Origin: Drosophila miranda | Lineage: Eukaryota; Arthropoda; Insecta; Diptera; Drosophilidae | NCBI RefSeq assembly: GCF_003369915.1 | Contig: NC_046675.1 | Span: 23,684,001 to 23,748,000, forward strand | DNA: 64,000 nucleotides | Reading direction: 5' to 3' | In this document: one piece after another, positions 34,901-48,200 of the stretch | How the letters are laid out: every line of letters begins with the position of its first letter | How positions within the stretch are numbered: the first letter of the stretch is position 1 | The notes under the pieces: generated by a model | Told to the model about the DNA's origin: nothing | Databases searched by the model: none | The model's input: the letters and a program-made list of their open reading frames with translations, nothing else | Position numbers and translations under genes: made by a program

Positions 34901-37900
34901 TCCTCTGGTTAGCTATTGACCCAGTTTGCTGCCAAATATTTTGATCTCCCCCCTGTCCCTGTCCCTCTCTCTCTTGGTAACAACTTAATTGGTTTGATTT
35001 TGTTTTGTCGCTCTGTCAGCCGCCAGCCAATTGATTTTGTCATGAAAACCAAAAAACCAAAACAATTCAACGCTCGTGCCGAGGTAAATTCTGTCATATC
35101 AGGCCTACACCGCAACTAAACCTCCGAAGTACGTTTTTTTCTGCGTATTCCCTTTGAAAATAGTTTCAGCCGGAAGCCGTACAAATATTTTGGTGCTTTC
35201 TACAATGTTGTTCATAAAATTTATGCGGATGTTTGTGCCGGATGGTAACAGCAGGTCTATTTGGTGTGCTTATGGGGGAATTTTTAGCTGTTGAGTTGCT
35301 AAAAGGAGCAGGGAATCGAGAAGGTCGGGACGATACTGAAGTCGTGTTCGAACAATCCGTTTCCCACTAATTAAGAGCTCTTTTTGTAAAATATAAATCC
35401 CTTAAATTCGCATGGAATACTGACCACAATAGAACCAACAATAGAATGACTGCCCGTCCAAGTGGAATTCCGATTAAACTTTGAATTCAAAATGCAAACC
35501 CAACTACGCCACGAGTAATCCCTAAAACGTATTCCAAATCCACTTTGGTCTGGGCTCGTGCTCATTCAAGCCAATCCCAGGGCATTAACTGCTTGATCGC
35601 CCATATCCATGTGTCATTTCCCTCCATCTGCCTCCTCCGCCTCTCCGACAATAGATGTCCTGCGAGAACAAAAGCCACATGGCAGGAGAAAGGGGACTCG
35701 ACGCTATTATAGGCATAAATTACATTGGCCTGAAACCAGAACAGAGCAGAGCAGAGTCCTGGCCTGGCCTGCACACGGTTCAGTTTATGCAGCTGGTCGA
35801 CCTCTCCCCTCCCTACTGTCTCTGTCTGTTTCTGGCTAGAATTTCCGATTTTCCACGCTGTCAATTCCATTACGTATGCGCCCTGGTGGCCCCCGAAGGG
35901 CATGTAAAATATGCGAATGCAATTTGCATTTACTGGACACACACGCAGGACAAAGAGTAACTAAATTTGTTTAATGCCACGCCCCCCTTTCAGCGCTGGT
36001 GGGAACTCAATTGAGGCAAATGAGAGTTGAACATTTTCCCTTAAAGCCAAAGATTTAAGTGGTGAAAGGACTATGGTAGAATGGAGTGGGATACGACAGA
36101 GGGATATTCATGGAACATAGATTATCCAAGGGAACGCTATCGAATTTCCATTGAATACTGTTCTATGGTGTCTCCTTCTCTATTCCCTAGGGTCTCAGCA
36201 GTCCAAGAGTTAGCGGCTTCCTTCTACCTGTTACATGCGCGTAAAACTCGCAGGAAACGCAGTGCACCCTTAGACTCTACGAGTACCCTATATTTTAAGA
36301 GCGAACTGAGCAAAAGCCAAATATTTGTTCACTGCCAACTCAAGGATATCCTTGATGTTTGCATAGCCACAGAGAGAGAGCGAAAAAGAGCGAAGAGAAA
36401 CGCCTGAAAGCGAGAGAAACAGCAAGAGGGAAAAGAGTAAAAAAGGACGGGCCAAAACAGAGAAAAGGACTAAAACAAAATGCATCCTGCAATTATGAAT
36501 GAATGCAAAAGCCAGAGCCAAAAGGAAGTCCAAGCGGGGCGCCAAAGGATGCGTATGCGGAAGCTGTACGCGATTCTTTATGCAAATGTCCTCTCCATGA
36601 GGGCACGAGAGTGCCTGTATGCGTGTGTGTGTGGGCTACAATTAAAGCCTGCAAGGGGCTTTAAGTTGTCCCACACATTTTACATAACATTTGAGCCGCA
36701 TATTTATGACCTCGCCCAAGTGCATAGCCTTCAAAAACTGAAACGAACAAGCGTAAGGACTGTCTGGCTAAGGACATTGGAACGCGTTTCCAATGCTCCG
36801 GCTCTATAGCTGTCGCTGTCTCTCACTCCCTCTGTCTAAGGCTGAATGCATTCATTACTCAACACACACACAGTGGGGCACGCACACATGAAAAAGAGAG
36901 AACTTGTAATGCTCATGGCCGCACATGTCTACACATTCACTTCCGCACAGAGAGAGAGAGAGAGAAAGCATACAAGGGAGCAGCCAGGCGGCGGCACGGC
37001 AGGCACAGTGGGCACATACAAGGGCTTATAATTGGGAGAGCAGAAACTTCTGGAGCCACAGTGGGCGATCGGAGTGGCAGACGGAAACTCCCTTAGAAGC
37101 GATGCATTTTTGCAACGAAATATTTAATAGTTTTTACTTTCTTTTCCTTGAATCCCACCCACTGTGCGGCCTTTACAAAATGCGCTTCAAGTGCGAGTAT
37201 TAAATGTGCCTCGTTGCTCATTTTATGGCATTGCTGGTGCCACCTCCTTCTGCCACAGCATCCAACAGAATGCAACAGCAGCAACAACAACATTGTGGGG
37301 CACAAAGCAAACAGAAAGAACAGCAAAAGAAAGAGCAGAACAGAGCAGAAAAGAGTGGAGTAGAGGAGAGGACAGGAGAGGAGAGGAGAGTGAATGGTGG
37401 CCCATTACGTCGAAGGGTAAAGCAACAGACATTCCGCCGGCAGAAAGAAAAAACTACTCATAACGAAAAAGGAAGACACAAAATTCGTAGGAATAAGAGC
37501 CAAAGCATATGATACCCTAACAGATACATAAATAACTATTATTTCTATAGAATGATCCGATTTTCAGCCTATATTTTGGAAAGGAATAAATAAAACTATA
37601 GGCGGAAAAGTTTGGATCGTATATCTTCAAAAATTTTAACATTTGTTACCATTAAGACAGTTTCTGTAAGAGCTATAACCATAGAATATTGGCGCATAGA
37701 TATCATCTATCTATACATCGACTTTATAGATCAGATCAAGATCGAAAAGAAGCTAATTCCAAGCATCCCCTCAAAGCCGTACTATCCCTTTGCAATGTGC
37801 ATAACAATCATAAAGAGCGTGTGAGTGTAAGGATAAAGTAGAGACAGTTGAAGTCCTTTTATGTGCGGCTGGTCCTCCTTCGTAGCTCCTGCCCCGAGGC

Positions 37901-39750
37901 TCTGGCGTATGGATGCCGTAATTACATTGCAAAAAGGACACACATCAAGCCGGGGATCCAGCGATTCTTCGCGCAGTAAATTAAATATTGAACGAGCATG
38001 CGAGTGCCGTATGCGAATGTAATTTGCAATGACTGAGATTAATTGCCGATACGCGAGCAGTACGACGAGCGCTGTAATGGTCCCCCGACCATTAACTCAT
38101 TGAACAGATTTCAGAATTTATAGCATACTCTTGCGCTGCCACTGGAAATACAACTAATCAAAATGGAGCTGCCTATGCGGGGCTAATGGTCGCATTTTGG
38201 GATGGAATGGAGGCTTATGGAAGGGATTGATTTTGAGAAAAGAATGAGTCGGGAAAGCTATGCTTAAGGGGATATAATGGGGAGAACGTCAAATGGAGCT
38301 CAAGAGAACATAATTTTTAGGAGCATTTAAATAAGCTAACTATCACTATACATCACTCTAGCTCTACTTAACTATATGGCCCGTGGCTCACTGGCACTGT
38401 CACTGCCCCTCCCACTCCCACACCCACACCATCATCATCACCGTTCAGCATTTGCCAATGCATAATGCGGATGGGATGCCTTGCCCCCTTGGACCGTGCC
38501 ACCCTGTGGCATGCATAATTCATTTAGCGGCTTCTGAATATTTTGAGGGCCCAAACACTCTAATGCAACTTGACATTGAGCCTACTATGGGCCATGGCCC
38601 AGAGAAAGACAGACAGAGAGAGGGAGAGCAGGGCTTAGAAGGCTTCAAGGTTTGGTTTTTTGCTTTTTTTTTGGCATTACATATCCTGTTACAATTCATT
38701 CGGAATGTGAGCAGAAAATGGGGGAAACCAATGGCCCGCCCATTGAGTGCACGAACATTTGCTGTATTTTTGAATGGCATTGAGTGCGTTTAGTTTTCAG
38801 AATTTGATGACTTCAAATGCATTCTGCCAATCGACAAACAAGCGAACATTTAGTGGGACTATGGTAATCCTTATTGTTGATGGCTGGCATGTCCTTGCGG
38901 GGATTGAGGCTTTTTTTCGTGCCGTTCTCCGGCTGCACGTGCGTCCATTTTGCAATCAACGCAGAGTGCATGGGTATGGAAAATTGTTGGAGAATCGTGT
39001 GCCACTCAAAGAGAATACCCTTTCGGGGGTGAGGAGTATCGCTACAGAAAGTGGAGCTATCCCCCACGAAACAGAAAGAAGTTTTGAATTTAGTTTTCGG
39101 TTGGAAACTGCCGCTGAAAATGGAAGTAATAAAAGGTTGTCCATTAACTGAAATTGTTTTCCCATATCCATAGCCATATAGGTACTGGTATCCTGTTTAT
39201 AGTAAGGGTAAAATCTGCATTCATCTCTTAATTATTATAAATTCATGTCTCGCTGGCTGCAGGCGCCCCACGGCTGTCCTCGCTTCCCCCTTCCCAGTAC
39301 GATACAGCAAGGACAAACCAAAGCTGAAGTTTCATGCCATTTTGCACACTTTATAAGAAAAGCTACAACATGGCATAAATAGCAGCCAAACATTCGGGGA
39401 AACAAGGAAAACGCCCTGCAAATTGGCTTTGAATGTTGGCCAAAAAGTTGTTAAGGGACTTTTCTCTATTTTCGCTTTTGGCTAACTTCTTGGCATCCAG
39501 TTTATGCAGGCAGTTAAGAACCCTGTCGAAAGTTTTTTAGTTGAGTTACACTTTGTTAATCCAGTTGTTGTTCTTCTTGTCGTTCGCCCGGAATAAAGAT
39601 TTGATGGCATTTTTGGGCGGGTGGGGATTGATTTGATTCGGGATGAGTTTCGGGCTTATGTGACCTTGAAGGAGGTTTGCTTGGGCTTCGGATGGGTTCA
39701 AAAGCTAAACAAATTTGAAAATTATCCTTAAGATAGCAGTATCTTGTGCA
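28947..39750 (+). other. Probable large intron
   Basis: About 10.8 kb without a supportable coding exon. All frames over 60 codons here are low-complexity or microsatellite-derived (GA, CA, GTGT runs). I see no tRNA or recognisable mobile element. Confidence 0.4.
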
Positions 39751-41942
39751 CTTATAAATCATCAATCACTAATAATAAAGCCTTTCGTATACTTTTGTCA
39801 TTGCAGGTTCGTTGCCCACTAGATAACCAATATCTAATCCACTTATAAAACTAACGATAAAGCTAATAATACAACTATCTAGCGCACACAAACAAAAACC
39901 AAAACCGAACCCAAAATTCGAACACCACAGACAACAGACACCAGGGACCAGACCCCAAGCCCCAGACACTGGGAGGAGGTCCCTTGCAGCACTCAACAGA
40001 TACAGATACTGATACATATACCGATACAGCTACAGATACACTGAAATAGAAATAGAAATATCAAATAGAAAGAATATGCATATTGCTAATTAAATTATGA
40101 ATAGCCTAAAGCTAATTAAGCGAAACAATGCTCGTATAACAGACTCGTATATATACATATATTACTTATTCTTATAATCGTATAATCGTCTGCCTATAGC
40201 CAGCCACATATGTATGTATGTATCTATGTACTATATGTAGATGTATGTCAAATATTTGCGCAACAGTTTAGCAGCAAAAGAAAAACAAACACTGAAACAA
40301 AAACGAAACAGAATTAACAATTAACAACAACAAAAAAACATTAAACAAATACTGAAATATACAATAGATTGCCTTGCTCCCCCTACTCCATACGATATAC
40401 ATGTGTATCTACTATATATAGATGTCTGCCCAAATGTACACACACAATTTGCTGTTTAATCGCTGTCCAACCCGTAATGACACTCGCAATAATGAACACC
40501 CAATCGTACTCTGTATGTGCCTTCGTTTGTGCAACTGCAACTGCAACTGAAATTGCTCCTGTAGCAACTGCTACCGCGGCTGATCCTGCTATGCCCTGCT
40601 ATGCCACCTATAGCTAACCTGACTTGACTCTATACCGTGTCTATACCCAGTCTCAAACAACACCCCAACTTTATGTAAATACTGTCTATACTGTCTATTC
40701 GAACCGAACCCACAATCGTGAGGCTGCTATGCCTCGTATTGTTCGATTTTCTGTTTGTAATTGGATTCGCTAAGGACATACTCTTATACACAAACGTCTC
40801 TGTGTACAGATCCAGATCCGCCACGAGACACGAACTGAAATGTGCGTTTTTCCTTTCTCAACCTCAAGTTCATCCTTAAACACACGAATTTCCATCTAAA
40901 TTTTACCGATTTTTCCAAAATATTTTCCAAATTTCTAAAAAAACTCTTATACTAAGCTTATACTAGGCATGCTGCTTGTGAACGCTTAATATTCAAATAA
41001 TACTCTAATACGACTTTAATACAACTCATATACGACTCTTATACAAGTCTTATGCGTCTTTTACTGCCTCTGCTGATTCTGTAAACTCTAATAAATACTT
41101 TCTCTCGCATATTTTCGCTCTTATACATCTATTATCTCTTATATCCTTACCTATTATTGCGTGCTTTACACTATAATACACTATAATAAGCTACTACTAA
41201 AATACAAAAAACTCTACTACAACTACACTATAATCATGATAATCATTATAATCGGAACTAAATATATAAACAAATCTACTACTACAACATTTTATACACT
41301 ACATAAGAACTATTCTACAATCTAGAACTTACACTCTTATACAACATTTCCGCCGCTTATACACTGCACCATTTCCATTGCTTAAATAAACGAAGACCCT
41401 ATCAAGATCGGATAGGCCTACCCACACCACAAATGTTTGCCTCTAAGTGTCGCGTATGCTATTTTTGCATAGTTTATTTCCAAATTTACACTCGTACTCT
41501 ACTGATCTTATACGTTTATCTATAACCTTTCTCTACAACTGTCATTTTCTTTGATATTCCTTTCTTTTTGTGACATGCCTTACCCCTCCGAATAGCCGAA
41601 TAGAACTTTTACACACCGTTTGATATTTTTGGCTCTATGTGCAATTTAATATCTAAATAAACTCCACCACCTCTAAGCAACAAAACTTTAAACAGAAACC
41701 AAAGAGAATCAATTAATTATCAAAAGCAACTTCAAATCGCTCGCTCGTTTTATTCATCTCTAAAATCTAAGTAAACCAAAACCAAAGAAAAAGATACAAA
41801 ACTGCAAATAATTGGCTCCAATTGAACTAATTGTTTTATGCTTCTAATTGTTTTATGCCAAACTTCTGTAAATCTATCAATCAATTAACCACGAAATACA
41901 TCATCAAAATATAACCACAATCACGAACAAATACCTAACGAA
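39751..41942 (+). other. Probable long 5' UTR or last leader segment before the coding exon
   Basis: Very AT-rich, with many TATAC, CTCTAATAC and CAACAA words and no frame of note. The composition changes sharply at 41943 where GC-richer coding sequence begins. The start codon context is CGAAATG. I cannot place an acceptor with confidence. Confidence 0.35.
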
Positions 41943-42250
41943 ATGTCACGCGAAAATTCGCCCCGTCACGGCTCGTTTCGACGACATCTGAACAACAGAG
42001 AATCGCCGGCCGCCGGGGCACCGCCGGGATCGCCACATCATCAGCAATCGAACCATCAGTACCACCACCAACAGCCACCGATCATGGAGCATGCCGGCGC
42101 GCCCATCTCCACCTCCGCCACGAACATAGCCACGGTCCTGGAGGATGGCGAGAATCCCATTCTGCCGCCCCTGACCGGTTCGGGACCCAGTCGACAGCGA
42201 TCTCTGAGGGATCGACTCAAAGACGGCATCACCGGCAGCTTCTCCTGGCA
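41943..42250 (+). CDS. N-terminal coding exon of a large gene, possibly mustard (mtd/OXR1)
   Basis: A GC-rich exon of 308 nt, from an ATG in good context to a strong GTAAGT donor at 42251 (phase 2). It encodes 102 residues: MSRENSPRHGSFRRHL, a His/Gln/Pro-rich middle, and a C-terminal basic, probably phosphorylatable block (SRQRSLRDRLKDGITGSFSW). Third-position GC and residue choice are clearly coding, unlike everything around it. The Arg-Ser motifs RHGS and RQRS suit basophilic kinases or 14-3-3 binding (inference). No domain is visible in this exon. From memory of gene order near melanogaster 82F, mustard, a TLDc-domain OXR1 homolog with many promoters, is the likeliest identity, but the peptide alone does not prove it. 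The next exon is not in the window as far as I can see. Confidence 0.6.
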
Positions 42251-45200
42251 GTAAGTCATGATGTTTTAGCCCCTTTTTTTTGTTCTGTCAATGCTTCTTG
42301 AAACACCTTTTGTTCTGTAATTTGTATATCACTTTTTTACCACCAAACAAACACCAACCAATTTTGTTAACATTCTTTGTCTGTAGAGTTCCAATTTTCA
42401 GTAGTTCAAGATATACCCGTATAAGATCTTGGTTGAGATCTCAAAGTTCACTTTGAAGCTTTTTCTTCTTAGACTTGAACTCGAATTTAGTTAGAATCCA
42501 CACGAATATCCTCTAAAAGCACCATGTAGAGCCAGTAAACACTTAAAAACACCTAAAAACTCCTCTGAGAGTCTGGTAAATTGGAAAAAATTAAAGCACT
42601 TTGAAGCACAGCACTTTTGATAAAAAGTACAAAAATAAACCCGAAATAAACTTCCAGCTCAAATCTAGGTACAAATGTTGGTAAGTGCTGATAGAATATA
42701 GATCTGTTTTAAGTATTATATATGGGAAAAGAGTATAAACGGAGGTAACTCATCAACGAGAGCTATCATCAAGGAAGTGTGCTTGTGCTTCTCTGATTTA
42801 ATCGGTATTTATCGAAAATGGTATCCATTGGATATCCCAGAAATATTTCGAATACTCTTAGCTATGAATTGTAAAGATATTTTCGATGTATTTTATGGTA
42901 TTCTAGTTTGAACATTAAACAAATACGATTACTGAAATGGTAATAAACAATTGATGGGAAAATATTTATAGAATTGTTGTCCAATGAAATCTATAACACT
43001 TCCCGACAAAAATCCAAAAATATACGAAAGGAAACTTAAATTCAAACACACTGCCAGAGCAATCTCTTTGCTTACTCACACAGTCCTGACTATAAATAAC
43101 ATAGATATTACCCGGTTCCCTAAAGGGTGATTGACGTCTGGAGATGTTTGCGCATTAACAGATTCCGGAAAAAAATATAAAATCGAATATGGGGAAATCG
43201 TCAGAGAAAAGCGCACAAAAACAAGACCTACGTACACACAAAGTAATTTTGCAATTTAAATGGTAACAGACGAAACGAATCGCCAGGCCATAAATCAATT
43301 GAATTTGACATTTTAATTCCCCAAACCAGAACCCGAACCCGAGCCCCCTCCCCTACTGAAGGCACCCAGTCGTCAGTCGCCAAAACAAAAACAAAAAACA
43401 ATCACCCGAAAAAAGAGTTGCGGCACATTGCATAATTAAAATAAATAATAAGGAGACACACGTTGAGGGAACAGGTGTCACAAAAAAGGGAACGATGTAA
43501 GGTGCAGTCAATGCACCGGTCCTTAAATTAAGCTAAAGCGGAACGGCCGGAAAGGTATTATTTTTCACAGAAAAGTAGCAATTTGCGTGCTTCTAGGAAA
43601 TCCATTTTGTATTTCTCTACTGCGCAACGTTAGAGGAGGCTATCTTATTTCCAGGAATGGCATATAATTTGATTACACAATTTGTTTGCAAAGTGGTTTC
43701 AAGCATGATTGGTCTCTGCAAAAAGTGGATTCAAGGAATGCATTTAGATTACAGTTTCCTGGAAACTTATTTCAAGGACTTTGTACGTATTTTTCATCTC
43801 TTAAAACAACCTTCATTTAATAAAAAATTCCTCAAACTATGAATTATCCTTTGTAAAGGTCAAAAATGAAGCCCCAACCAAAAGGCTGGTGGAAAGGTAA
43901 AACTCACCTTCGGTGCCCATCCTCCCCTTCCCCGTTCCACCTAGATTTTGGTTCTCTTCCGAAAAGTCAAAGTGAACATCAAGAAAACTTGCTATTTATT
44001 TGCAAAACAATTGAAGCACGAGCGACAAGCCTTGAGGTCATCAAACATGCCTCTTTGCCACCCACTTTGCCCCAACCCCTCCTCACGTTACCCTCTGCGC
44101 CTACACAACGTTAACCGCTTTGTCCCGCTACGTTTTCGCCATCAAAAAGTTTCTCTAAAGCCAGTTCAAAAGTTCTGGTTCCAGCGGCAACAACAACAAT
44201 TTTTTTGGCAAATGCTTGGCCAACTTTTTGGACTTTTCATTTAGCAGGCAGAAACACTCAGAAAAAAGGTATTTAGTAGAGAGCCCAAACCCAAAGGTGA
44301 ATAGAGATCCACAGATCCCCAATTAAGGTTCAACAGGAGAGTGTTCGAATATATATAGGACATCTCTTCTAGCGATCCTACGTGAATGCATTATCTTCCA
44401 TAGGATTCTGCTTCTAGCTGTTATCCCAAAATTCTCTTCCTTAAATAAGTTTCCAAAACCAAAAACTAGCCACTGTTTTTTCTCTCAGTGCTGGGGGCAC
44501 CCGTTGAGGTAGCACTTTTCCGCCATCATTCAAGTAAAAGTAAAAGTTCACTCGAGTTGAGTTATTTGCCACACGGCGTATGCGTAATATTTCTTGTTCT
44601 ATAAAACTTTCACTTCATGGTTTGCCCTCCCCCTGCCCCATCCCCGTCCCTTTCATCACCACATCGTTGTGTCATTTTCATTATATAGAATTTTTATATA
44701 GTAGACTCTCCTCGGGGCTCGGGGCTCCGGGTAGTTATCGTTGTTGACCTTCAAAGTTTTTTTGTTGCCCAGAGAACAGAGAGGCCAGAGACTGGCAGAG
44801 CGGGAAGGGAGTTGATTGCACTTCTACTCAGTCGCCACTCCCCTGCCCGCCTTTCCTCTTCTCACTTGTCTCTCACTCTTTCACTGCCCCTCCTTCCCCT
44901 TAGTTTCTCTTCACTCATTCAACCTCCCTGCTTATTTCTGTTTTATACCCTTTGTCTCTGTCTTCAAACTTGTTCTGCAACTACACTCGAAAAAATCCAT
45001 AGTACTCCTCCCGTTGCTGCTAAGCCACACTGGAAGTGGAAGGGAGAGCGTATATTCTTCTACACTGCAACTTTTTGTGTTATTTTCTTAGAACTTTAAC
45101 TGTTTTTTTTTTAGTGTAGTGGCGTGCATTTGTGTGCTGGGTACACTTCCTTTAAAACACTTTAAGCCGCAACTGTCGCCCTGCGGCTGGTAATTTATAA

Positions 45201-48200
45201 CCTTGAAACCCTTTTTCGTTGGCCTTGATCGCAGATTTCGTTGCGGCCTTTTGTCTACCTGATGTTTTAAGCCCTCTCCCCTACAGCATTGCGTCTCCTT
45301 CAGTCACTCTTTAGGCCTTCTCTCCTTCGGCCCTGTATATCTGCTTCTCGTGCTTCTTTTCAACATGTCTATATCTCTGTTTCCTTAGTCTCCTTAGCCC
45401 TCTTCCCCTTTAAGGCCTTTTCAAGTTGTTGTTTGGTCACTTTTCTTTGTTGTTTCATGCCGAGAGTCAGTCCCTATCCCAGACACAGACACAGACAATC
45501 CCCATTTGCAGGCCAGACCCCATGCCAGACACTTGAGTTACGAAATTCGTTGTGCACTTTTCGCATTATGAGGGATAAACGTGTTACATAAATGGGAATT
45601 GCTGTCTGATGGAAGAGCCCTCCTTGATATTCGCTTAGGCTGAAAGCCCTCCAAGAGCTCTTCAGCAAGAGAGTCAGCAGAGGAGTCTTCAAGCAGAAAA
45701 CCAGTTTTTTCTTTGTTTTGTTGCGAGAACTGAGTAGTAATACATAGGATACAAGTATAAAGAGTAAGTAAAGGATGATATTTATTTCTCTGCTTATAGA
45801 ATGCTTTTGAAAGGATTCTTAAAGCATTTGTCCCACTTTTGGTTATATTTCTACATTAAATATGACTCAAAACAAGTTAGTCTTGAAGCATCAGCCAAGA
45901 TCTTGTCAGAGAATACTTATTCGTAATTTGCTCTTGAGGTCTCATCATCTCAACCATAATGATACAGTGCAAGAAACATATAATCATGCTCACCATTGAA
46001 CAATTTCATTGAGAATATATCTAAAGAAATATGGGATAAGCAACCTTGACCCCATCAAGAGCCAGATCTTCAAATCTGCCATCGATTCACATGGCAAATA
46101 TTCGCATTGAGTGACGCCCAAGCAAAAAATCAATCTTGAAGTCCGCCTCGGAATGCTAATTGAAATTTCAGGAGCATTGGGGAGTTTGTGGCTTTTGTTT
46201 CGCGCCGCATATAAACCATAATAAAATGATATCATAAAGAACGCCACAGACCAGACAGCGGCAATAGTCCGGCCCACAAGTCGGGCCCGACAGAGGCTCT
46301 ATAACACTTTTGTATGGTGGGAAGTGTGACGGTTTTTGCGGAACGGGTCTGATAATAATGATAATAGCGATAATAAAGAGATGGTAATGGGTGCGTGAAG
46401 GAATGTGTGGGATGATGGTGGCCATGGATGTGTGGGACTCTGCTCTAGTCGTCGTCGGCTCGGTCCTGTTCTGTATAACTTATACTGACAGTGACTGTAA
46501 ATAGCAGTTGACCCTGAAATGAGGCACATTCCTCCCTCGACCTCTCTCCGTCCCTCTCCCTCTTCTAAATATCTGTTAAATTGTGTGCTCATGTGTGCCA
46601 GTGTTGGTGTGTATCTGTGTGTGTGCGGCTGTCTAAAAGCGTTTCATGTTTGACTTTCACTTGCAGCTGTGACGAGAGCTGCAACACTGTCAGCGCCAGC
46701 ACTATGACAACAGCAGCAACAGAAACCGAAACCGAAACAACATGCAACAACAATAGCAACATACAGCAAATGGCACTAACATTCCGCTTCCATTCGTTCG
46801 GCTGCTCTCCGGCATTGTTTTTGGCCATAATTTGCATCGATTGCATAGTGGGTCGAACATACGAACTGAATTTCGAAAGCATTCTAAAAATAGCACTGCC
46901 AGACGCGATTTTACAAGCAATGGCTAATGACAGACAAGACGGGGTCTTGGGCCTTCGATTGTCAATGTTACAGTATTGAAAGAAATATGATCGCTTATCG
47001 AATAAATTCTAAGAAGAGTGCATATCCTGTGCCACAGTGCCACCCATCACAGTGCTCATCCGATAGGCCTGTCCATGTTTTTGGGCCTGTGGCTGCGGTC
47101 GTGTCTGTAGCCGAGGATTAAGTGCAATGTCAATGTTGTCCGCTATCCCCTGTCCGCTGTCCAGCTCCACCTCCATGTCCACCTGCTGGTGCTCCATCTT
47201 CTGCTGCACCTTCTCCTCCACCTCCTGCTGCACCTCCTCTCGCTCCTGGTTCGCTGTGTCCTGCTGTTTTCGCAAATTTTCATTAGTGTTATGTCGCCGC
47301 TGTCGTTGTCGTTGTCGTTGTCGTTGCCATTGATGTCGTGGCCTGTCGCTGCCAGCTGCCTTTCGCCTCCTGTCTGCGGACCTCGTTTGTCCTGGGGCGT
47401 GGCCATTGTGCATTGTGTGCTCTGGCCCCCCACCCCACAGGCCACCACAATCGTTTGCATAACGATTATGAAACTGCGTTTAATCGAAAACAGAAGCCAA
47501 ATCAAACAGAAGCCAAATCGTTACACGACCTGCTCTGTGGCTGCTCTGCGGCTGTGTCCCACGCGGCGTATGAGCAATGCCGCTTTTTAATATGAATTAA
47601 TTGCCACAATTAATTGGACATTATTCAGCATGCAAATGGCGTTGCGTAAGCACTGCCCGAGGAAGGGGCATTGGGAGAGAATATTAGTAAAAAATTCATT
47701 TCCTTAGCTATTTACATAGATTTCCAGATGAAGTTTTAGGGGTAGAGAACCCCAGGAAGATCTTAGATCTTAGATCTTTCTATCTATTAAAATTCATTCA
47801 TTTCCCTGTGGGGCTTTCTATGCCACTATCGTTGTAAGGCTCTCAATCGTAAATCAACCCCATTCCATAACTCTATCTCTCGTTCGCAGCGTGACGCTCG
47901 TGGCGCTCTAATCACCCCTACCAAGTGTTAATCCTACCTAAATATACAACCCATTAATTACTATTTCCATCATTATTTACGAGCGGTGAACAGTTTCCAA
48001 CGATTGTCACACCGACACACACGAGGCAGCTAATTATAGTTCATTCCTTTATATAGTATATCCATCCCGATTTAACAGGTACCCAAAACTATATGAAATA
48101 TTTCAGAATTTCCTTTCGCTCGCTTTCAGTTTTCTTAATAAAGCAATGACCCGTGCAGTAGTAAAACTTTTGGCACTTGAAAAACACTGACAGATACTAT

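Noticed and set aside
36081-36407. 108-codon plus-strand frame
   Set aside because: Mixed composition ending in a GA-repeat-derived ERERKRAKR tail; no flanking signals. Probably chance.
46581-46979. 132-codon plus-strand frame after a good acceptor at 46666
   Set aside because: Low-complexity Thr/Glu and Asn/Ser runs, no donor in phase, no recognisable peptide. I keep the acceptor only as a note.
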